This document shows positions 42,545 through 50,781 of a DNA stretch of 64,000 nt, in pieces; within the stretch, counting starts at the first letter, position 1, and every line of letters starts with the position of its first letter. A program made the position numbers and the translations under genes. A model generated the notes under the pieces. That model worked only from the letters and a program-made list of their open reading frames with translations. It was not told where the DNA came from and searched no databases. The stretch is from CAWKDG01 sp963848355 (GTDB lineage: Bacteria > Actinomycetota > Acidimicrobiia > Acidimicrobiales > UBA8190), in contig CAWKDG010000007.1 in the NCBI GenBank assembly GCA_963848355.1, positions 68,075-132,074 on the forward strand, written 5' to 3'.

Positions 42545-44314
42545 ATGACCCTCACGGCCGAGGCGCCGGCGTCGTCACCCGGACTCGACCTGTCGGGTGG
42601 GAGCCGACCGTCACCACACCCGGCGTCGTCGCGGTCGCTTCTGTGGCGACTGGCTCGACGGATCGGCAGTGAGGGTGGCATCGTCGCCATCCTCTGTACG
42701 GCGGGGTATCTGACCGTCGCCCTCATCCTCGATTTCAAGACCCTGTCATTCAACGGGGACGCCGTTGCCCGGATGGCCAACGGGTTCTACGTCCTCTACT
42801 CGAGAGATCCCCACCTCGCCGCCATGGGGTTCGTGTGGAACCCCTTGCAGTCGATTCTCGACATCGGACCCTTGTTGTTCAAGGACCTGTGGCCGGCGCT
42901 GGCATCGCACGATATGGCGGGCAGCATCGTGTCGGTGCTCTGCATGGTGGGAGCCGTCCACCAGACGCGTTCGGCCCTCAAAGAGTGGGGGGTTCCTCGG
43001 AGTCCGAGGTTGGTGATGACCCTGATCTTCGCTGTCAACCCGATGATCCTCCTGTACAGCGGTAACGGGATGAGCGAAGCCCTCTATCTCTTCTCGTTGG
43101 TGGCCACGGCGCGCTATCTGGCACGGTGGCTGCGCGGTGACGACCTCCGGTCGCTCGTCTATGCCGGCGTGGCCCTCGGATTCTGCTATCTGGCCCGCAA
43201 TGAGGCCGTCCTGCCCGCCCTGCTGGGCGCCATCATCGTTCTGACCGTGAGCTACAGACGCGGAACCGGCGTTCCGCGTGCCCGGACGATGCGGGCGCTG
43301 ACCGACGGCACGATCTTCGTCATACCGTTTGTGACGGGCTTCGTCGGATGGGCTGTCGCCAGCGACGTCATCACCGGCCAATTCTTCGCGCAGTTCACCT
43401 CGCAGTACGGAACGTCGGCGCAGATCGCCGCGGGAGGCGGTTCCGGGCAGAGGTACCCGTTGGGAGGGGAGCTACGCCTGGAGGCGCACGCCCTCGAGTA
43501 CCTGGCGCCCTTGCTCGTCCTCATCGTCGTCGCCGCGCTGGTCGTCGCCTGGCGCCGCCGCGATCCGCTGGTCCTCGTGCCGATTGCCGTCGTCGGTGGC
43601 GGGCTGGCGTTCGACCTGGGCGGATACCTGACGAGCAGCATCATCTGGTCCTTCCGGTACATGATCGCCACCGTCCCGCTGGAGGTACTGCTCGTCGGGG
43701 TCGTCCTCGCCCGCGCGCCCGAGCGGTCGCCGGGAGGTCCGACGAGGTCGTACCGAACGGCGAAGCGCTGGCGGCCGGGGATGCTGAGCGCGCTCGGCGT
43801 GATCGTGGCCGTCATCACCCTGGCGCCGTCGGTTCCGGCGACGGCGGCGGGAATGTTCAACCCCCAGGTCGGGGTGGAGGAGCTCCAGGAGCTCGGCTAC
43901 GTCTTTCATCGGCCTCTCACCTCGCAGGACCGCGTCGACAAGCAGCATTTCGCCACCATTCAGGCCATCAGCGATTATCTGGCCGATCTTCATCTCCGCG
44001 ACGGTGACGTTCTCATCGACAATTCCTCGGAGTGCGTCCCGGAAGTGATCACGACGGTGCCCAATCCGAAGATCTTCCTGATTCCGAACGACCGGGACTT
44101 CCAGAGATCGCTGGCCGATCCACTGACATTCGATGTCCACTACATCATGGTTCCGCCGACAACGGGGCTGAACGTCAATACAGCGACGGACAAGTCATAT
44201 CCCTCGCTCTACGCCACGGGGGACGGCTTCGCCGAGGAGGTGCATCAATTCCCGGCGCGCGGTTTGTGTCCCGCACTCCGCCTGTACCGGGTCGTGGGGC
44301 ACCCCACGAGCTGA
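42545..44314 (+). CDS. polytopic membrane glycosyltransferase-like protein
   Basis: 589 residues with about ten membrane helices in the first 440 and a C-terminal extracytoplasmic domain. An early FNGDAVARMANGFYVL after helix 1 resembles the Asp-containing loop of GT-C (lipid-linked sugar) transferases, and ARNEAVLPALLGAIIV lies in a middle helix. The C-terminal domain (DYLADLHLRDGDVLIDNSSE) contains no motif I know. No strong ribosome site before the ATG. Placed in a glycan locus, it probably transfers sugars from polyprenyl phosphate (inference). Confidence 0.68.
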   Translation: MTLTAEAPASSPGLDLSGGSRPSPHPASSRSLLWRLARRIGSEGGIVAILCTAGYLTVALILDFKTLSFNGDAVARMANGFYVLYSRDPHLAAMGFVWNPLQSILDIGPLLFKDLWPALASHDMAGSIVSVLCMVGAVHQTRSALKEWGVPRSPRLVMTLIFAVNPMILLYSGNGMSEALYLFSLVATARYLARWLRGDDLRSLVYAGVALGFCYLARNEAVLPALLGAIIVLTVSYRRGTGVPRARTMRALTDGTIFVIPFVTGFVGWAVASDVITGQFFAQFTSQYGTSAQIAAGGGSGQRYPLGGELRLEAHALEYLAPLLVLIVVAALVVAWRRRDPLVLVPIAVVGGGLAFDLGGYLTSSIIWSFRYMIATVPLEVLLVGVVLARAPERSPGGPTRSYRTAKRWRPGMLSALGVIVAVITLAPSVPATAAGMFNPQVGVEELQELGYVFHRPLTSQDRVDKQHFATIQAISDYLADLHLRDGDVLIDNSSECVPEVITTVPNPKIFLIPNDRDFQRSLADPLTFDVHYIMVPPTTGLNVNTATDKSYPSLYATGDGFAEEVHQFPARGLCPALRLYRVVGHPTS

Positions 44315-44351
44315 ACGACGGACGTCGCCGAGGTCGACCGACGGAAGAGCC

Positions 44352-45602
44352 CTACACCGCCAGGGCCGTGGCCTCGGCCGCCTTGGCCAGGGCCGACGAC
44401 CGGGAGTGGGCGCGGAACACCCACGCCTGGAGCAGGATGAACCGGACGACGGCGCCGGCCACGGTGCCGAGGACGATGGCGGCGGCCTCGGCCACCGGAG
44501 ATGTCGCTCCGAGCATCTGCCCGAGTCCGAGACCGAGGCTCGTGAACCCGACGCCGATGACGAAGCCGCCGATCCCGGCGGCGATGGCCTGATGAACGGG
44601 GACGGTGCTGTTCGACCCGAAGGTGAATCGGGTGTGGGCGATGGTGTTGCCCACGGTGCACAGAGCGAGAGCGAGGGCGTTCGCCCCGTAGGACCCGAGC
44701 GCGTTGCGAAGCAACAGGTAGAAGAGGACGTAGACGAGGGTGCTCGCCACTCCGACGCGCGTGTAGCGACCGAGCTCGCCGGGGTGCGGGCCGGTGCCCG
44801 TCTGCGTCGTGGACGGCGCCCGCCCCTCGGCGCCGCCACGCCGGTGGACCATCCGCCACACCCCGAAGAGGTCGTCACGGGCCGTGCGGGCGATGTGGAC
44901 CCGGGAGTCGGGGTCGTCGACCCAGTCGACGGGGACCTCGTGGATCCGCAGCCCGCGGCGCTCGGCCTGGACGAGCAGCTCGGTGTCGAAGAACCACTCC
45001 TGGTCGTCGACGAAGGGCAGCAGGAGCCCGGCGGTGTCGCGCCGGATGGCCTTGAAGCCGCACTGGGCGTCGGAGAAGCGGTTGCCGAGCACGCCGCGCA
45101 GGATCAGGTTGTACGAGCGTGAGATGAGTTCGCGCTTGGGGCTGCGCACGACGAAAGCCCCCGTGGCCAGCCTGGTGCCGATGGCCAGGTGGCTGTGGCC
45201 CGACAGCAGGGGGGCCACGAGTGGGAGCAGGGCGTCGAGGTCGGTGGAGAGGTCGACGTCCATGTAGGCCACCACCTCGGCCTGACTGGCCAGCCAGGCC
45301 GTGCGCAGCGCCCGGCCCCGGCCCTTCTGGTCGAGATGGAGCGCCGTCACCCCGGCCACGGTGCGGGCCAGCTCGCAGGCGATGGCCCAGGTCCCGTCGG
45401 TGCTGGCGTTGTCGGCGATGGTGACGACGCTCGAGAAGGGGAAGGAGGCGTCCAGGTAGGCCCGCAGCCGGCGGACACTCGCTTCGAGGTCGCCCTCCTC
45501 GTTGTAGACGGGGATCACGATCTCGACGACAGGGTGTCCGGGCTCGACCGGGCCGTCGTCGATCAGCGGCCTGTCTGTCACGGAAGTCGGTCGACCCGCC
45601 AC
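44352..45602 (-). CDS. fusion of a DPM1-like family 2 glycosyltransferase and a GtrA domain
   Basis: 416 residues. N-terminal GT2 (1-255): VEIVIPVYNEEGDLE, IADNASTDGTW, DVDLSTDLDALLPL and FSDAQCGFKAIRRD, typical of polyprenyl-phosphate mannose/glucose synthases. C-terminal GtrA-like domain (275-410) with four helices: YTRVGVASTLVYVLFYLLLR, NALALALCTVGNTIAHTRFTFG, GGFVIGVGFTSLGLGLG, IVLGTVAGAVVRFILLQAWVF. One chain thus makes and probably flips the lipid-linked sugar. Divergent from the TolB-like gene across an AT-rich 73-nt gap. Confidence 0.87.
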   Translation of the reverse strand: MAGRPTSVTDRPLIDDGPVEPGHPVVEIVIPVYNEEGDLEASVRRLRAYLDASFPFSSVVTIADNASTDGTWAIACELARTVAGVTALHLDQKGRGRALRTAWLASQAEVVAYMDVDLSTDLDALLPLVAPLLSGHSHLAIGTRLATGAFVVRSPKRELISRSYNLILRGVLGNRFSDAQCGFKAIRRDTAGLLLPFVDDQEWFFDTELLVQAERRGLRIHEVPVDWVDDPDSRVHIARTARDDLFGVWRMVHRRGGAEGRAPSTTQTGTGPHPGELGRYTRVGVASTLVYVLFYLLLRNALGSYGANALALALCTVGNTIAHTRFTFGSNSTVPVHQAIAAGIGGFVIGVGFTSLGLGLGQMLGATSPVAEAAAIVLGTVAGAVVRFILLQAWVFRAHSRSSALAKAAEATALAV

Positions 45603-45663
45603 CCAAACGACAATAGTCGATCAAATGACTAAAAACAATGGAGTCAATAGTAATTATCGGGGG

Positions 45664-45669
45664 TATCCT
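45664..45669 (+). promoter_or_regulatory. -10 element of the TolB-like protein gene
   Basis: TATCCT lies exactly 7 nt before the ATG at 45676, following an unusually AT-rich stretch (45610-45660). It predicts a leaderless message and supports ATG 45676 over the in-frame ATG at 45625. Confidence 0.4.
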
Positions 45670-45675
45670 TCGGCG

Positions 45676-46920
45676 ATGGGGAGGGGGAGGCGAGCCGAGC
45701 GGGTGCTGGGCGCGGTCGGCGTGGCCTGGCTGGGGGGCTGGATCGTGCTGGCCACGGTGTCGCCCGCCGGCGCCGCCTACACCGGGGCCAACGGCGAAAT
45801 CGCCTTCGTGTCGACCAGGAACAACAACGAGGCCGTCTATCAGGTCAATCCCAATTACATCGGCGCCCCGGGTGCGGGCCTCGGGACCGTGGCCGGAGAC
45901 GCGGCGGCGACGACGGGACTGACGGCCGGGGCCGTCGACGCCGAGCCGTTCTACGCACCCGACGGCGCCGAGGTGTTCTTCTCGAGCGACCGGTCCAAAG
46001 GGCACTGGGCCATCTACGACATCGCCCAGTCCCCCGCCCTGCCCCCGTCGAAGACGAGCGACGACGCCGTCGAGCTGTCGCAGACCCGACGGCACGCGAC
46101 GAGCGACGACTACGCGCCGTCGGTGGGTCCGGACGGAGAGACGGTCGTCTTCAACCGCGACAACAAGGCCCTGTACAGCCTGTACGCCTCGAAGGGCCCG
46201 TCGTCGGTCTGTCTGCTCTATCAGCCGCCGGCGGGTCTGGCTCCCGGCTCGAACGGTGACGGCAGCGGCAGTCGTGCCGAGTTCGATCCGGTCGACCCGT
46301 CCAAATTGATCTACGTCAGTGCCGACGGGCACATCCACCTCCTGAGTGGCATCCCCACGCCGACGGGGAGGAACCCGTGCAAGGTGTCGGCGCGATCTCT
46401 CACCGACACCGACCTGTCGGCCGAGGCCTCGTATCCCAATGGACACGGCATCGCCCACGCCGTCGACGCCGATCCCGACTGGAATCCCGACGGGACCGAA
46501 GTCGTGTTCGACTCGACGCGCGGCGGTGGGCACACGCTGTGGATCCTGACTCTCGGGGCCCACCCGTCGGCATCGCCGCTGTGGCCGGGCCTCGCCGCAC
46601 CGAGGAAGCAGTCGGACACGCAACCGGTGTTCTCGCCCGACGGTCGCTTCGTCGTCTACACCCAGCCGGTGGCGGGGAGCCAGGTCGTCGACTACGAGAT
46701 CGACGGGGTCGGCAGTGCTGTCTCCCGTGAGACCGATCTGAGCCGGTCGCCGGGGACGCCCATCGACAGTCAGCCCGATTGGCAATCGGCTCTCCCGGCG
46801 CAGACCCCCGAGGCGCCGGTCACCCTGCTTCTTCCTGGGGCCGGAGTCCTGACGGTGGGCGGCGTGATGGCACTCGAGCGCCGACGCCGTGGACGACGGC
46901 GCTACCGGACGTCGGGGTAG
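45676..46920 (+). CDS. secreted TolB/PD40-type beta-propeller protein with exosortase-type sorting signal
   Basis: 414 residues from ATG 45676. Signal peptide (VLGAVGVAWLGGWIVLATVSPAGAA), then PD40-like blades: ANGEIAFVSTRNNNEAVYQV, AEPFYAPDGAEVFFSSDRSKG, YAPSVGPDGETVVFNRD, DADPDWNPDGTEVVFDSTRGGG, TQPVFSPDGRFVVYTQ. The C-terminus TPEAPVTLLLPGAG, a hydrophobic stretch and RRRRGRRR aligns without gaps with the tail of the protein at 24797-25519 (15 of 32 identical). It is therefore a likely exosortase substrate. Its last 19 nt overlap the convergent DivIVA-like gene. Confidence 0.8.
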   Translation: MGRGRRAERVLGAVGVAWLGGWIVLATVSPAGAAYTGANGEIAFVSTRNNNEAVYQVNPNYIGAPGAGLGTVAGDAAATTGLTAGAVDAEPFYAPDGAEVFFSSDRSKGHWAIYDIAQSPALPPSKTSDDAVELSQTRRHATSDDYAPSVGPDGETVVFNRDNKALYSLYASKGPSSVCLLYQPPAGLAPGSNGDGSGSRAEFDPVDPSKLIYVSADGHIHLLSGIPTPTGRNPCKVSARSLTDTDLSAEASYPNGHGIAHAVDADPDWNPDGTEVVFDSTRGGGHTLWILTLGAHPSASPLWPGLAAPRKQSDTQPVFSPDGRFVVYTQPVAGSQVVDYEIDGVGSAVSRETDLSRSPGTPIDSQPDWQSALPAQTPEAPVTLLLPGAGVLTVGGVMALERRRRGRRRYRTSG

Positions 46921-47498
46921 GACGCCGGCGTCTGAGGCGGCGTCCACGGCGACGACCGGGGGGGCCCCGGCGGCGGCGCGTCGGCCCCCGCTGCGGGGGG
47001 CGCCGGTGCCGGCGGGACGGCCGGCAGCGACGGCGCCGCCGGCGTACCGAGCTGGGGTTGCAGGGTGTCGCGGAGGAACGCCAGTTCCTTGATCAACTCG
47101 CGATTGATCTGGGTGAAGCCGTCGATCGTCGCTTGCACCTGTTCGGCGGCGCCCGGTGCCATTCCCGTTCGTTGTGCTTCCTCGATGATGGACTCGGCCT
47201 CGATCCGGGCGTCGGCCAGGATGTGCTCGGCGTCCATGCGGGCGTCGGCCACGAGCTGGCGGGCCTCTTCCTCGGCTTCGGCGATGGCCGCATCGGCGAA
47301 CTCGGCGGCGCGGACGAAGAGGCGGCCCAGCTCGGTTTCGGTGATCTGGGCCGCCGCCACCTCGGCGACCCGCCGGTTGGCGATCTCCAGTTGGTCCTTG
47401 AGCTCGTCGAGGGCCATGGCCACGCGGGTGACGGCCGAAGCCACGGCATGGACGGTGTCGCCGTCATTCGGGTGTGCGGCATCGGGCAGGAACTGCAT
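46902..47498 (-). CDS. DivIVA-like coiled-coil protein with proline-rich tail
   Basis: 198 residues. A long uninterrupted helix (about 15-150) contains LDELKDQLEIANRRVAEVAA and EAEEEARQLVADARMDAEHILADARIEAESIIEEAQ, the heptad style of DivIVA/ATP-synthase-b-like proteins. A Pro/Ala tail follows. No membrane segment. It probably oligomerises near the membrane, but the N-terminal DivIVA membrane-binding motif is not evident, so the role is uncertain. AAGGTGG lies just upstream of the ATG. Confidence 0.65.
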   Translation of the reverse strand: MQFLPDAAHPNDGDTVHAVASAVTRVAMALDELKDQLEIANRRVAEVAAAQITETELGRLFVRAAEFADAAIAEAEEEARQLVADARMDAEHILADARIEAESIIEEAQRTGMAPGAAEQVQATIDGFTQINRELIKELAFLRDTLQPQLGTPAAPSLPAVPPAPAPPAAGADAPPPGPPRSSPWTPPQTPASYPDVR

Positions 47499-47617
47499 GA
47501 GCCACCTTCGCTGAGACGACCGGGAGGGTTGGGTGGTGGGCGGTGACGAGGGGACCGACGCGTCGGCTCCTCCTCGCCGTGAATGATAACCGGCGGTCCT
47601 CGGGACACGCTTCGTGG

Positions 47618-47645
47618 TTGACCCCGGGGCCGGCCTCTATAGAAT
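47618..47645 (+). promoter_or_regulatory. candidate promoter of the deaminase gene
   Basis: TTGACC (47618-47623), 16-nt spacer, TAGAAT (47640-47645), about 95 nt before the start codon; the best -35/-10 pair seen in the window. The GC-rich leader after it holds no recognised riboswitch. Confidence 0.5.
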
Positions 47646-47740
47646 CGTGCCGTCACGAGCTGACCTGAGGGGAAGGGTCCGCTGGCCCCGGCTCGCGGCG
47701 AGAGGATCAGACCCTTTCGACGCGCCGAGGAGACCAGCTC

Positions 47741-48766
47741 ATGACCGACCCGCCGGTGACACCGACCCCGTCCCGCCCCTCGGGGCAGCCCCGTCCCTTG
47801 AGGGAATTGCCCAAGGCCCACCTCCACGTCCATCTGGAGGGAGCGATGCGCCGGAGCACCTTGCAGGAGCTGTGCGAGTCGCAGGGCACCCCCGTTCCCA
47901 CCTTTTCCGGCTCCTACGGCACCTTCGCCGATTTCCAAGATCTGTACGTCGCCGCTCGGGGCACCATACGGACGGTCGACGATCTGGTGCGCCTGGTCGG
48001 TGAGGTGGTGGAGGACGCCGCCGCCGACGGAGCCGTGTGGATCGAGCCCGCCGTCCATCTGCCCGGGCATCGGACCTTCGGCACCGACGAGGACGTCCTC
48101 GTCACTCTGCTGGACGCCGGTCGGGAGGCGTCGGCCGTCACCGGCGTCGGGGTGGGCTGGCTCCTGTCGATCGATCGGACGTTGCCTCCGGCGCTGGCCA
48201 TCGAACAGGCGACGATGGCGGCCCGCCACGCCGGGAACGGTGTCGTGTCCATCGGGTTGGCCAACGACGAGGCGGCCGGCGCGCCCGAGCCCTTCGCTCC
48301 GGCGTTTGCCATCGCCCGTGAGGCGGGCATCATCAGCGCTCCCCACGCCGGCGAGCACGGTGGTCCCGACTCGGTCAGGGGTGCGCTCGACGCGCTGGGC
48401 GCCGACCGTGTCCAACACGGGGTCCGGTCCGTCGAGGACACGGACCTCGTCCGCCGCCTGGCCGACGATCGCGTCTGTCTCGATGTGTGCCCGACGTCCA
48501 ACGTCTGTCTGTCGGTCGTCCCGGCGCTGTCCGTCCACCCGCTCCCCGCGCTGTTGGCCGCGGGGGTGCCGTGCAGCATCAACGCCGACGACCCGTTGCT
48601 CTTCGGGGTCGGACTCCTCGACGAGTACGTCGTGGGCCGAGAGCACCTCGGACTCGACGATGCCACCTTGGCTGCGTGTGCGCGGAGCTCGATCGAGCAC
48701 AGCGGTGCGCCGGCCGACCTGAAGATCGGCGCCGGTCAGGCCATCGACGCCTGGCTGCGGTCGTAG
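47741..48766 (+). CDS. adenosine deaminase family protein
   Basis: 341-residue metal-dependent amidohydrolase. Metal ligands in KAHLHVHLEG (H-x-H), catalytic HAGE in ISAPHAGEHGGPDSV, ADRVQHGVR, and the last metal Asp in SINADDPLLFG. It would deaminate adenosine or a related 6-aminopurine nucleoside. Relatives act on adenine or aminodeoxyfutalosine, and the sequence alone does not separate these. It has its own promoter-like site and is convergent with the TetR gene. Confidence 0.85.
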   Translation: MTDPPVTPTPSRPSGQPRPLRELPKAHLHVHLEGAMRRSTLQELCESQGTPVPTFSGSYGTFADFQDLYVAARGTIRTVDDLVRLVGEVVEDAAADGAVWIEPAVHLPGHRTFGTDEDVLVTLLDAGREASAVTGVGVGWLLSIDRTLPPALAIEQATMAARHAGNGVVSIGLANDEAAGAPEPFAPAFAIAREAGIISAPHAGEHGGPDSVRGALDALGADRVQHGVRSVEDTDLVRRLADDRVCLDVCPTSNVCLSVVPALSVHPLPALLAAGVPCSINADDPLLFGVGLLDEYVVGREHLGLDDATLAACARSSIEHSGAPADLKIGAGQAIDAWLRS

Positions 48767-48785
48767 GTCGTCCGGTCGTAGGTCG

Positions 48786-49406
48786 TCACAGCCGGGCCAG
48801 GAGGCGCTCGACCGTCATGCCCACCTGGTCCCGGGTGGCGACGGGGTCGTCGGCATTGGCCACCAGCATGGCCGCTTCGTTCAAGGCCGCCAACAGGAGG
48901 TGGGACAGGGGGAGGACCGGTTGGATCTCGATGAGCCCGGCCTCCATGACGTGTTCGAGCGCCTCGGTGACGAGGCCGAGGCCGTGCACGGCGTCGATCT
49001 CGCGCCACATCTGCCAGCCGAGAACGGCAGGGGCGTCGAGCAGCACGATACGGGCCACGGACGGCTCCATGGCCGCATCGAGAAAGGCGAGACAGCCGAG
49101 GCGCAACTGCTCCATCGGATCGCGTCCTTCGATGGCGGCCCGGCCGATGCGACCGGCCAGATCTCCGTGGACGTCTTCGACGACGGCCAGGAACAAGCCT
49201 TGTTTGGTACCGAAGTGGTGTGAGAGCGCTCCCCGGGTGACCCCGGCGCGCTCGACGATCTCCTCCTGGCCGGCGCCGGCGAAGCCGCGCTCGGCGAACA
49301 GGGCCCGTCCGGCGTCGAGCAGGGCCTGACGGGTCGCCGCCGAGCGCTCGGCCTGTGTCCGGCGGGGGCGGGCGGGAGAGCCGTCCCCTGGAAGGTTGAC
49401 AGGCAT
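48786..49406 (-). CDS. TetR/AcrR family transcriptional regulator
   Basis: 206 residues. Helix-turn-helix: TRQALLDAGRALFAERGFAGAGQEEIVERAGVTRGALSHHFGTKQGLF. The C-terminal part with LLDAPAVLGWQMWREID resembles the TetR_C_33-like group. A perfect 17-bp palindrome lies 17 nt upstream of the ATG, in the intergenic region shared with the divergent maleylpyruvate isomerase-like gene, which it probably represses together with itself. GAAGGTTGAC-type sequence lies within the coding start rather than acting as a ribosome site. Confidence 0.87.
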   Translation of the reverse strand: MPVNLPGDGSPARPRRTQAERSAATRQALLDAGRALFAERGFAGAGQEEIVERAGVTRGALSHHFGTKQGLFLAVVEDVHGDLAGRIGRAAIEGRDPMEQLRLGCLAFLDAAMEPSVARIVLLDAPAVLGWQMWREIDAVHGLGLVTEALEHVMEAGLIEIQPVLPLSHLLLAALNEAAMLVANADDPVATRDQVGMTVERLLARL

Positions 49407-49422
49407 GGTCTTTCCAAGTTTA

Positions 49423-49439
49423 ATGCGGGTAACCCGCAT
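49423..49439. promoter_or_regulatory. perfect 17-bp TetR operator palindrome
   Basis: ATGCGGGT-A-ACCCGCAT: 8-bp arms without mismatch around one central base, between the TetR gene and the divergent DinB-like gene. ATG-CGGGTAACCCG is a common core of TetR-family operators. Confidence 0.75.
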
Positions 49440-49452
49440 GTAAGTTGGGACG

Positions 49453-49487
49453 CCGTAGGGGAGCGAACACCCGTAGGGGAGCGAACA
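49453..49487 (+). repeat. 18-bp direct repeat in the 5' leader
   Basis: CCGTAGGGGAGCGAACA occurs twice, one base apart, between the palindrome and the start codon at 49501. The second copy runs directly into the AAGGAGG ribosome site. Copy number could affect leader length but not the coding frame. Confidence 0.8.
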
Positions 49488-49500
49488 AGGAGGAATGGTG

Positions 49501-50166
49501 ATGACGCTGTCCCGGACCGAAGTCGTAGTGGGGCTGGTCGACGAGCTGGACGCATTCGGCGCACTGGTCGGACCGCTCGATGCCACCGCGTGGGAGGCGC
49601 CCACCCGGTGCGAGGGATGGACCGTGGGCGACGTGGCCGCCCACGTCATCGGGTCGATGGCGGACGTGGTGAACGGGCGGCTCGAAGGTCTCGGATCCCC
49701 CGAGGTGACGGCGCGGGAGGTGGCCGAGCGCAAGGGTCGTACCCCGGCCGAGCTTGCCGCTGAGCTGGCCGAGGTGACGAAGCTCACGGCCGATCTGGGT
49801 GGCGCGTTCGACGACGCCGCCTGGGCCGCTCCGGCCCCCGGTGGTTATGACGGCTCCCTGGGTGAGGGAGTCGAGGCTCTGTGGTACGACACCTATCTCC
49901 ATGCTGACGACATCCGCGCTGCGCTCGGCCGTCCCTCGGAGCGCGGACCCGGTCTGCGGCCGACTGTCCATCATGTGGCCATCTTGCTCGACAAGAAGGG
50001 CTGGGGACCGGCGACGCTCAGTTTCGACGGCCTCGAGACAGTGCTCGTGGGTGGTGGGGGGGAGACCGTGCTGACCGGTGACCCGTTCCCCTTCGTGCTG
50101 GCGGCGACCGGCCGGGGCGCTCCGGAGCCTCTCGGCCTTGATTCGTCGGTCAACATCTACGGGTAA
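49501..50166 (+). CDS. DinB-like / maleylpyruvate isomerase family protein
   Basis: 221 residues of the TIGR03083/TIGR03086-like family (mycothiol-dependent metalloenzyme fold): WEAPTRCEGWTVGDVAAHVIGSM near 30-52 with the His that binds metal, then ALWYDTYLHADDIRAALG with the second His, and a C-terminal domain. Members are thiol-dependent isomerases or S-transferases; many are uncharacterised. ATG 49501 has AAGGAGG 7 nt upstream; an ATG at 49495 is too close to it. Divergent from, and probably repressed by, the TetR gene. Confidence 0.82.
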   Translation: MTLSRTEVVVGLVDELDAFGALVGPLDATAWEAPTRCEGWTVGDVAAHVIGSMADVVNGRLEGLGSPEVTAREVAERKGRTPAELAAELAEVTKLTADLGGAFDDAAWAAPAPGGYDGSLGEGVEALWYDTYLHADDIRAALGRPSERGPGLRPTVHHVAILLDKKGWGPATLSFDGLETVLVGGGGETVLTGDPFPFVLAATGRGAPEPLGLDSSVNIYG

Positions 50167-50245
50167 CGCCCGTCTGCCGGCAACGCCCGTCTACCGGCAA
50201 CGCCCGTCTACCGGCAACGCCCGTCTGCCGGTAACGCCCGTCGCC
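50162..50245. repeat. 17-bp tandem repeat array after the isomerase-like gene
   Basis: Nearly five copies of GG[TC]AACGCCCGTCT[AG]CC in direct succession, beginning in the stop codon region (GGGTAA). There are no spacers, so it is not a CRISPR. Copies 2 and 3 are identical. The rest of the gap up to 50439 shows no gene. Confidence 0.9.
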
Positions 50246-50439
50246 TTCTGCGTCCCACCCGATTCCGGCCCCGCCAGGCGGGCGGCCGGACCGTGTCTCA
50301 CCCGCCGTGGTCGTCGTGGCGCCGGGTCGATCACGCTCAGTGCTCTCGCTACAGGCTTTTGCCGCGTCGGTCGATGCCCCTTGTCATGCCCGACAAACGT
50401 CACGATGGCCGGACCGAGAACCTGGAAGGATGGGGCACG

Positions 50440-50613
50440 ATGAGCGACTCTCTGTACCGCCAGGTCGCCCAAGCTTTTGAGTCTGTTTCCGAGGAGGACA
50501 TGAAGGCACTGCGCGCTCTCGACGACTTCGAGGCCGACAGGATCGAAGCACGGCGCCGGTACGAAGAGTTCGTCGACAAGCCGATCGCCCCGCGTCATCT
50601 GCCCGCCGGGTAG
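50440..50613 (+). CDS. small hypothetical protein
   Basis: 57 residues, highly charged and helical: YRQVAQAFESVSEEDMKALRALDDFEADRIEARRRYEEFVDKP. GGAAGGATGGGG lies upstream of the ATG, and base composition is less skewed than in shadow frames, which supports coding. No family recognised. Confidence 0.5.
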   Translation: MSDSLYRQVAQAFESVSEEDMKALRALDDFEADRIEARRRYEEFVDKPIAPRHLPAG

Positions 50614-50781
50614 AACAGCGCACCGGTCGGCGGTGTGCGCCGACTGAGCCCCGCATCTTGCAGTGTCCGGGCGTCGTCTCCTCGGGCCTGCGGCGGCGTG
50701 CGGGGCGACACGCGACCGGTGGTCGGCGCACTACCGTGGAGAGTGGGCTGGAAGGTGGCCCGACGCCACAGAGGAGGGTTC

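Noticed and set aside
50162..50245. Possible CRISPR array
   Set aside because: Units are contiguous 17-mers with no unique spacers, and no cas genes are nearby.
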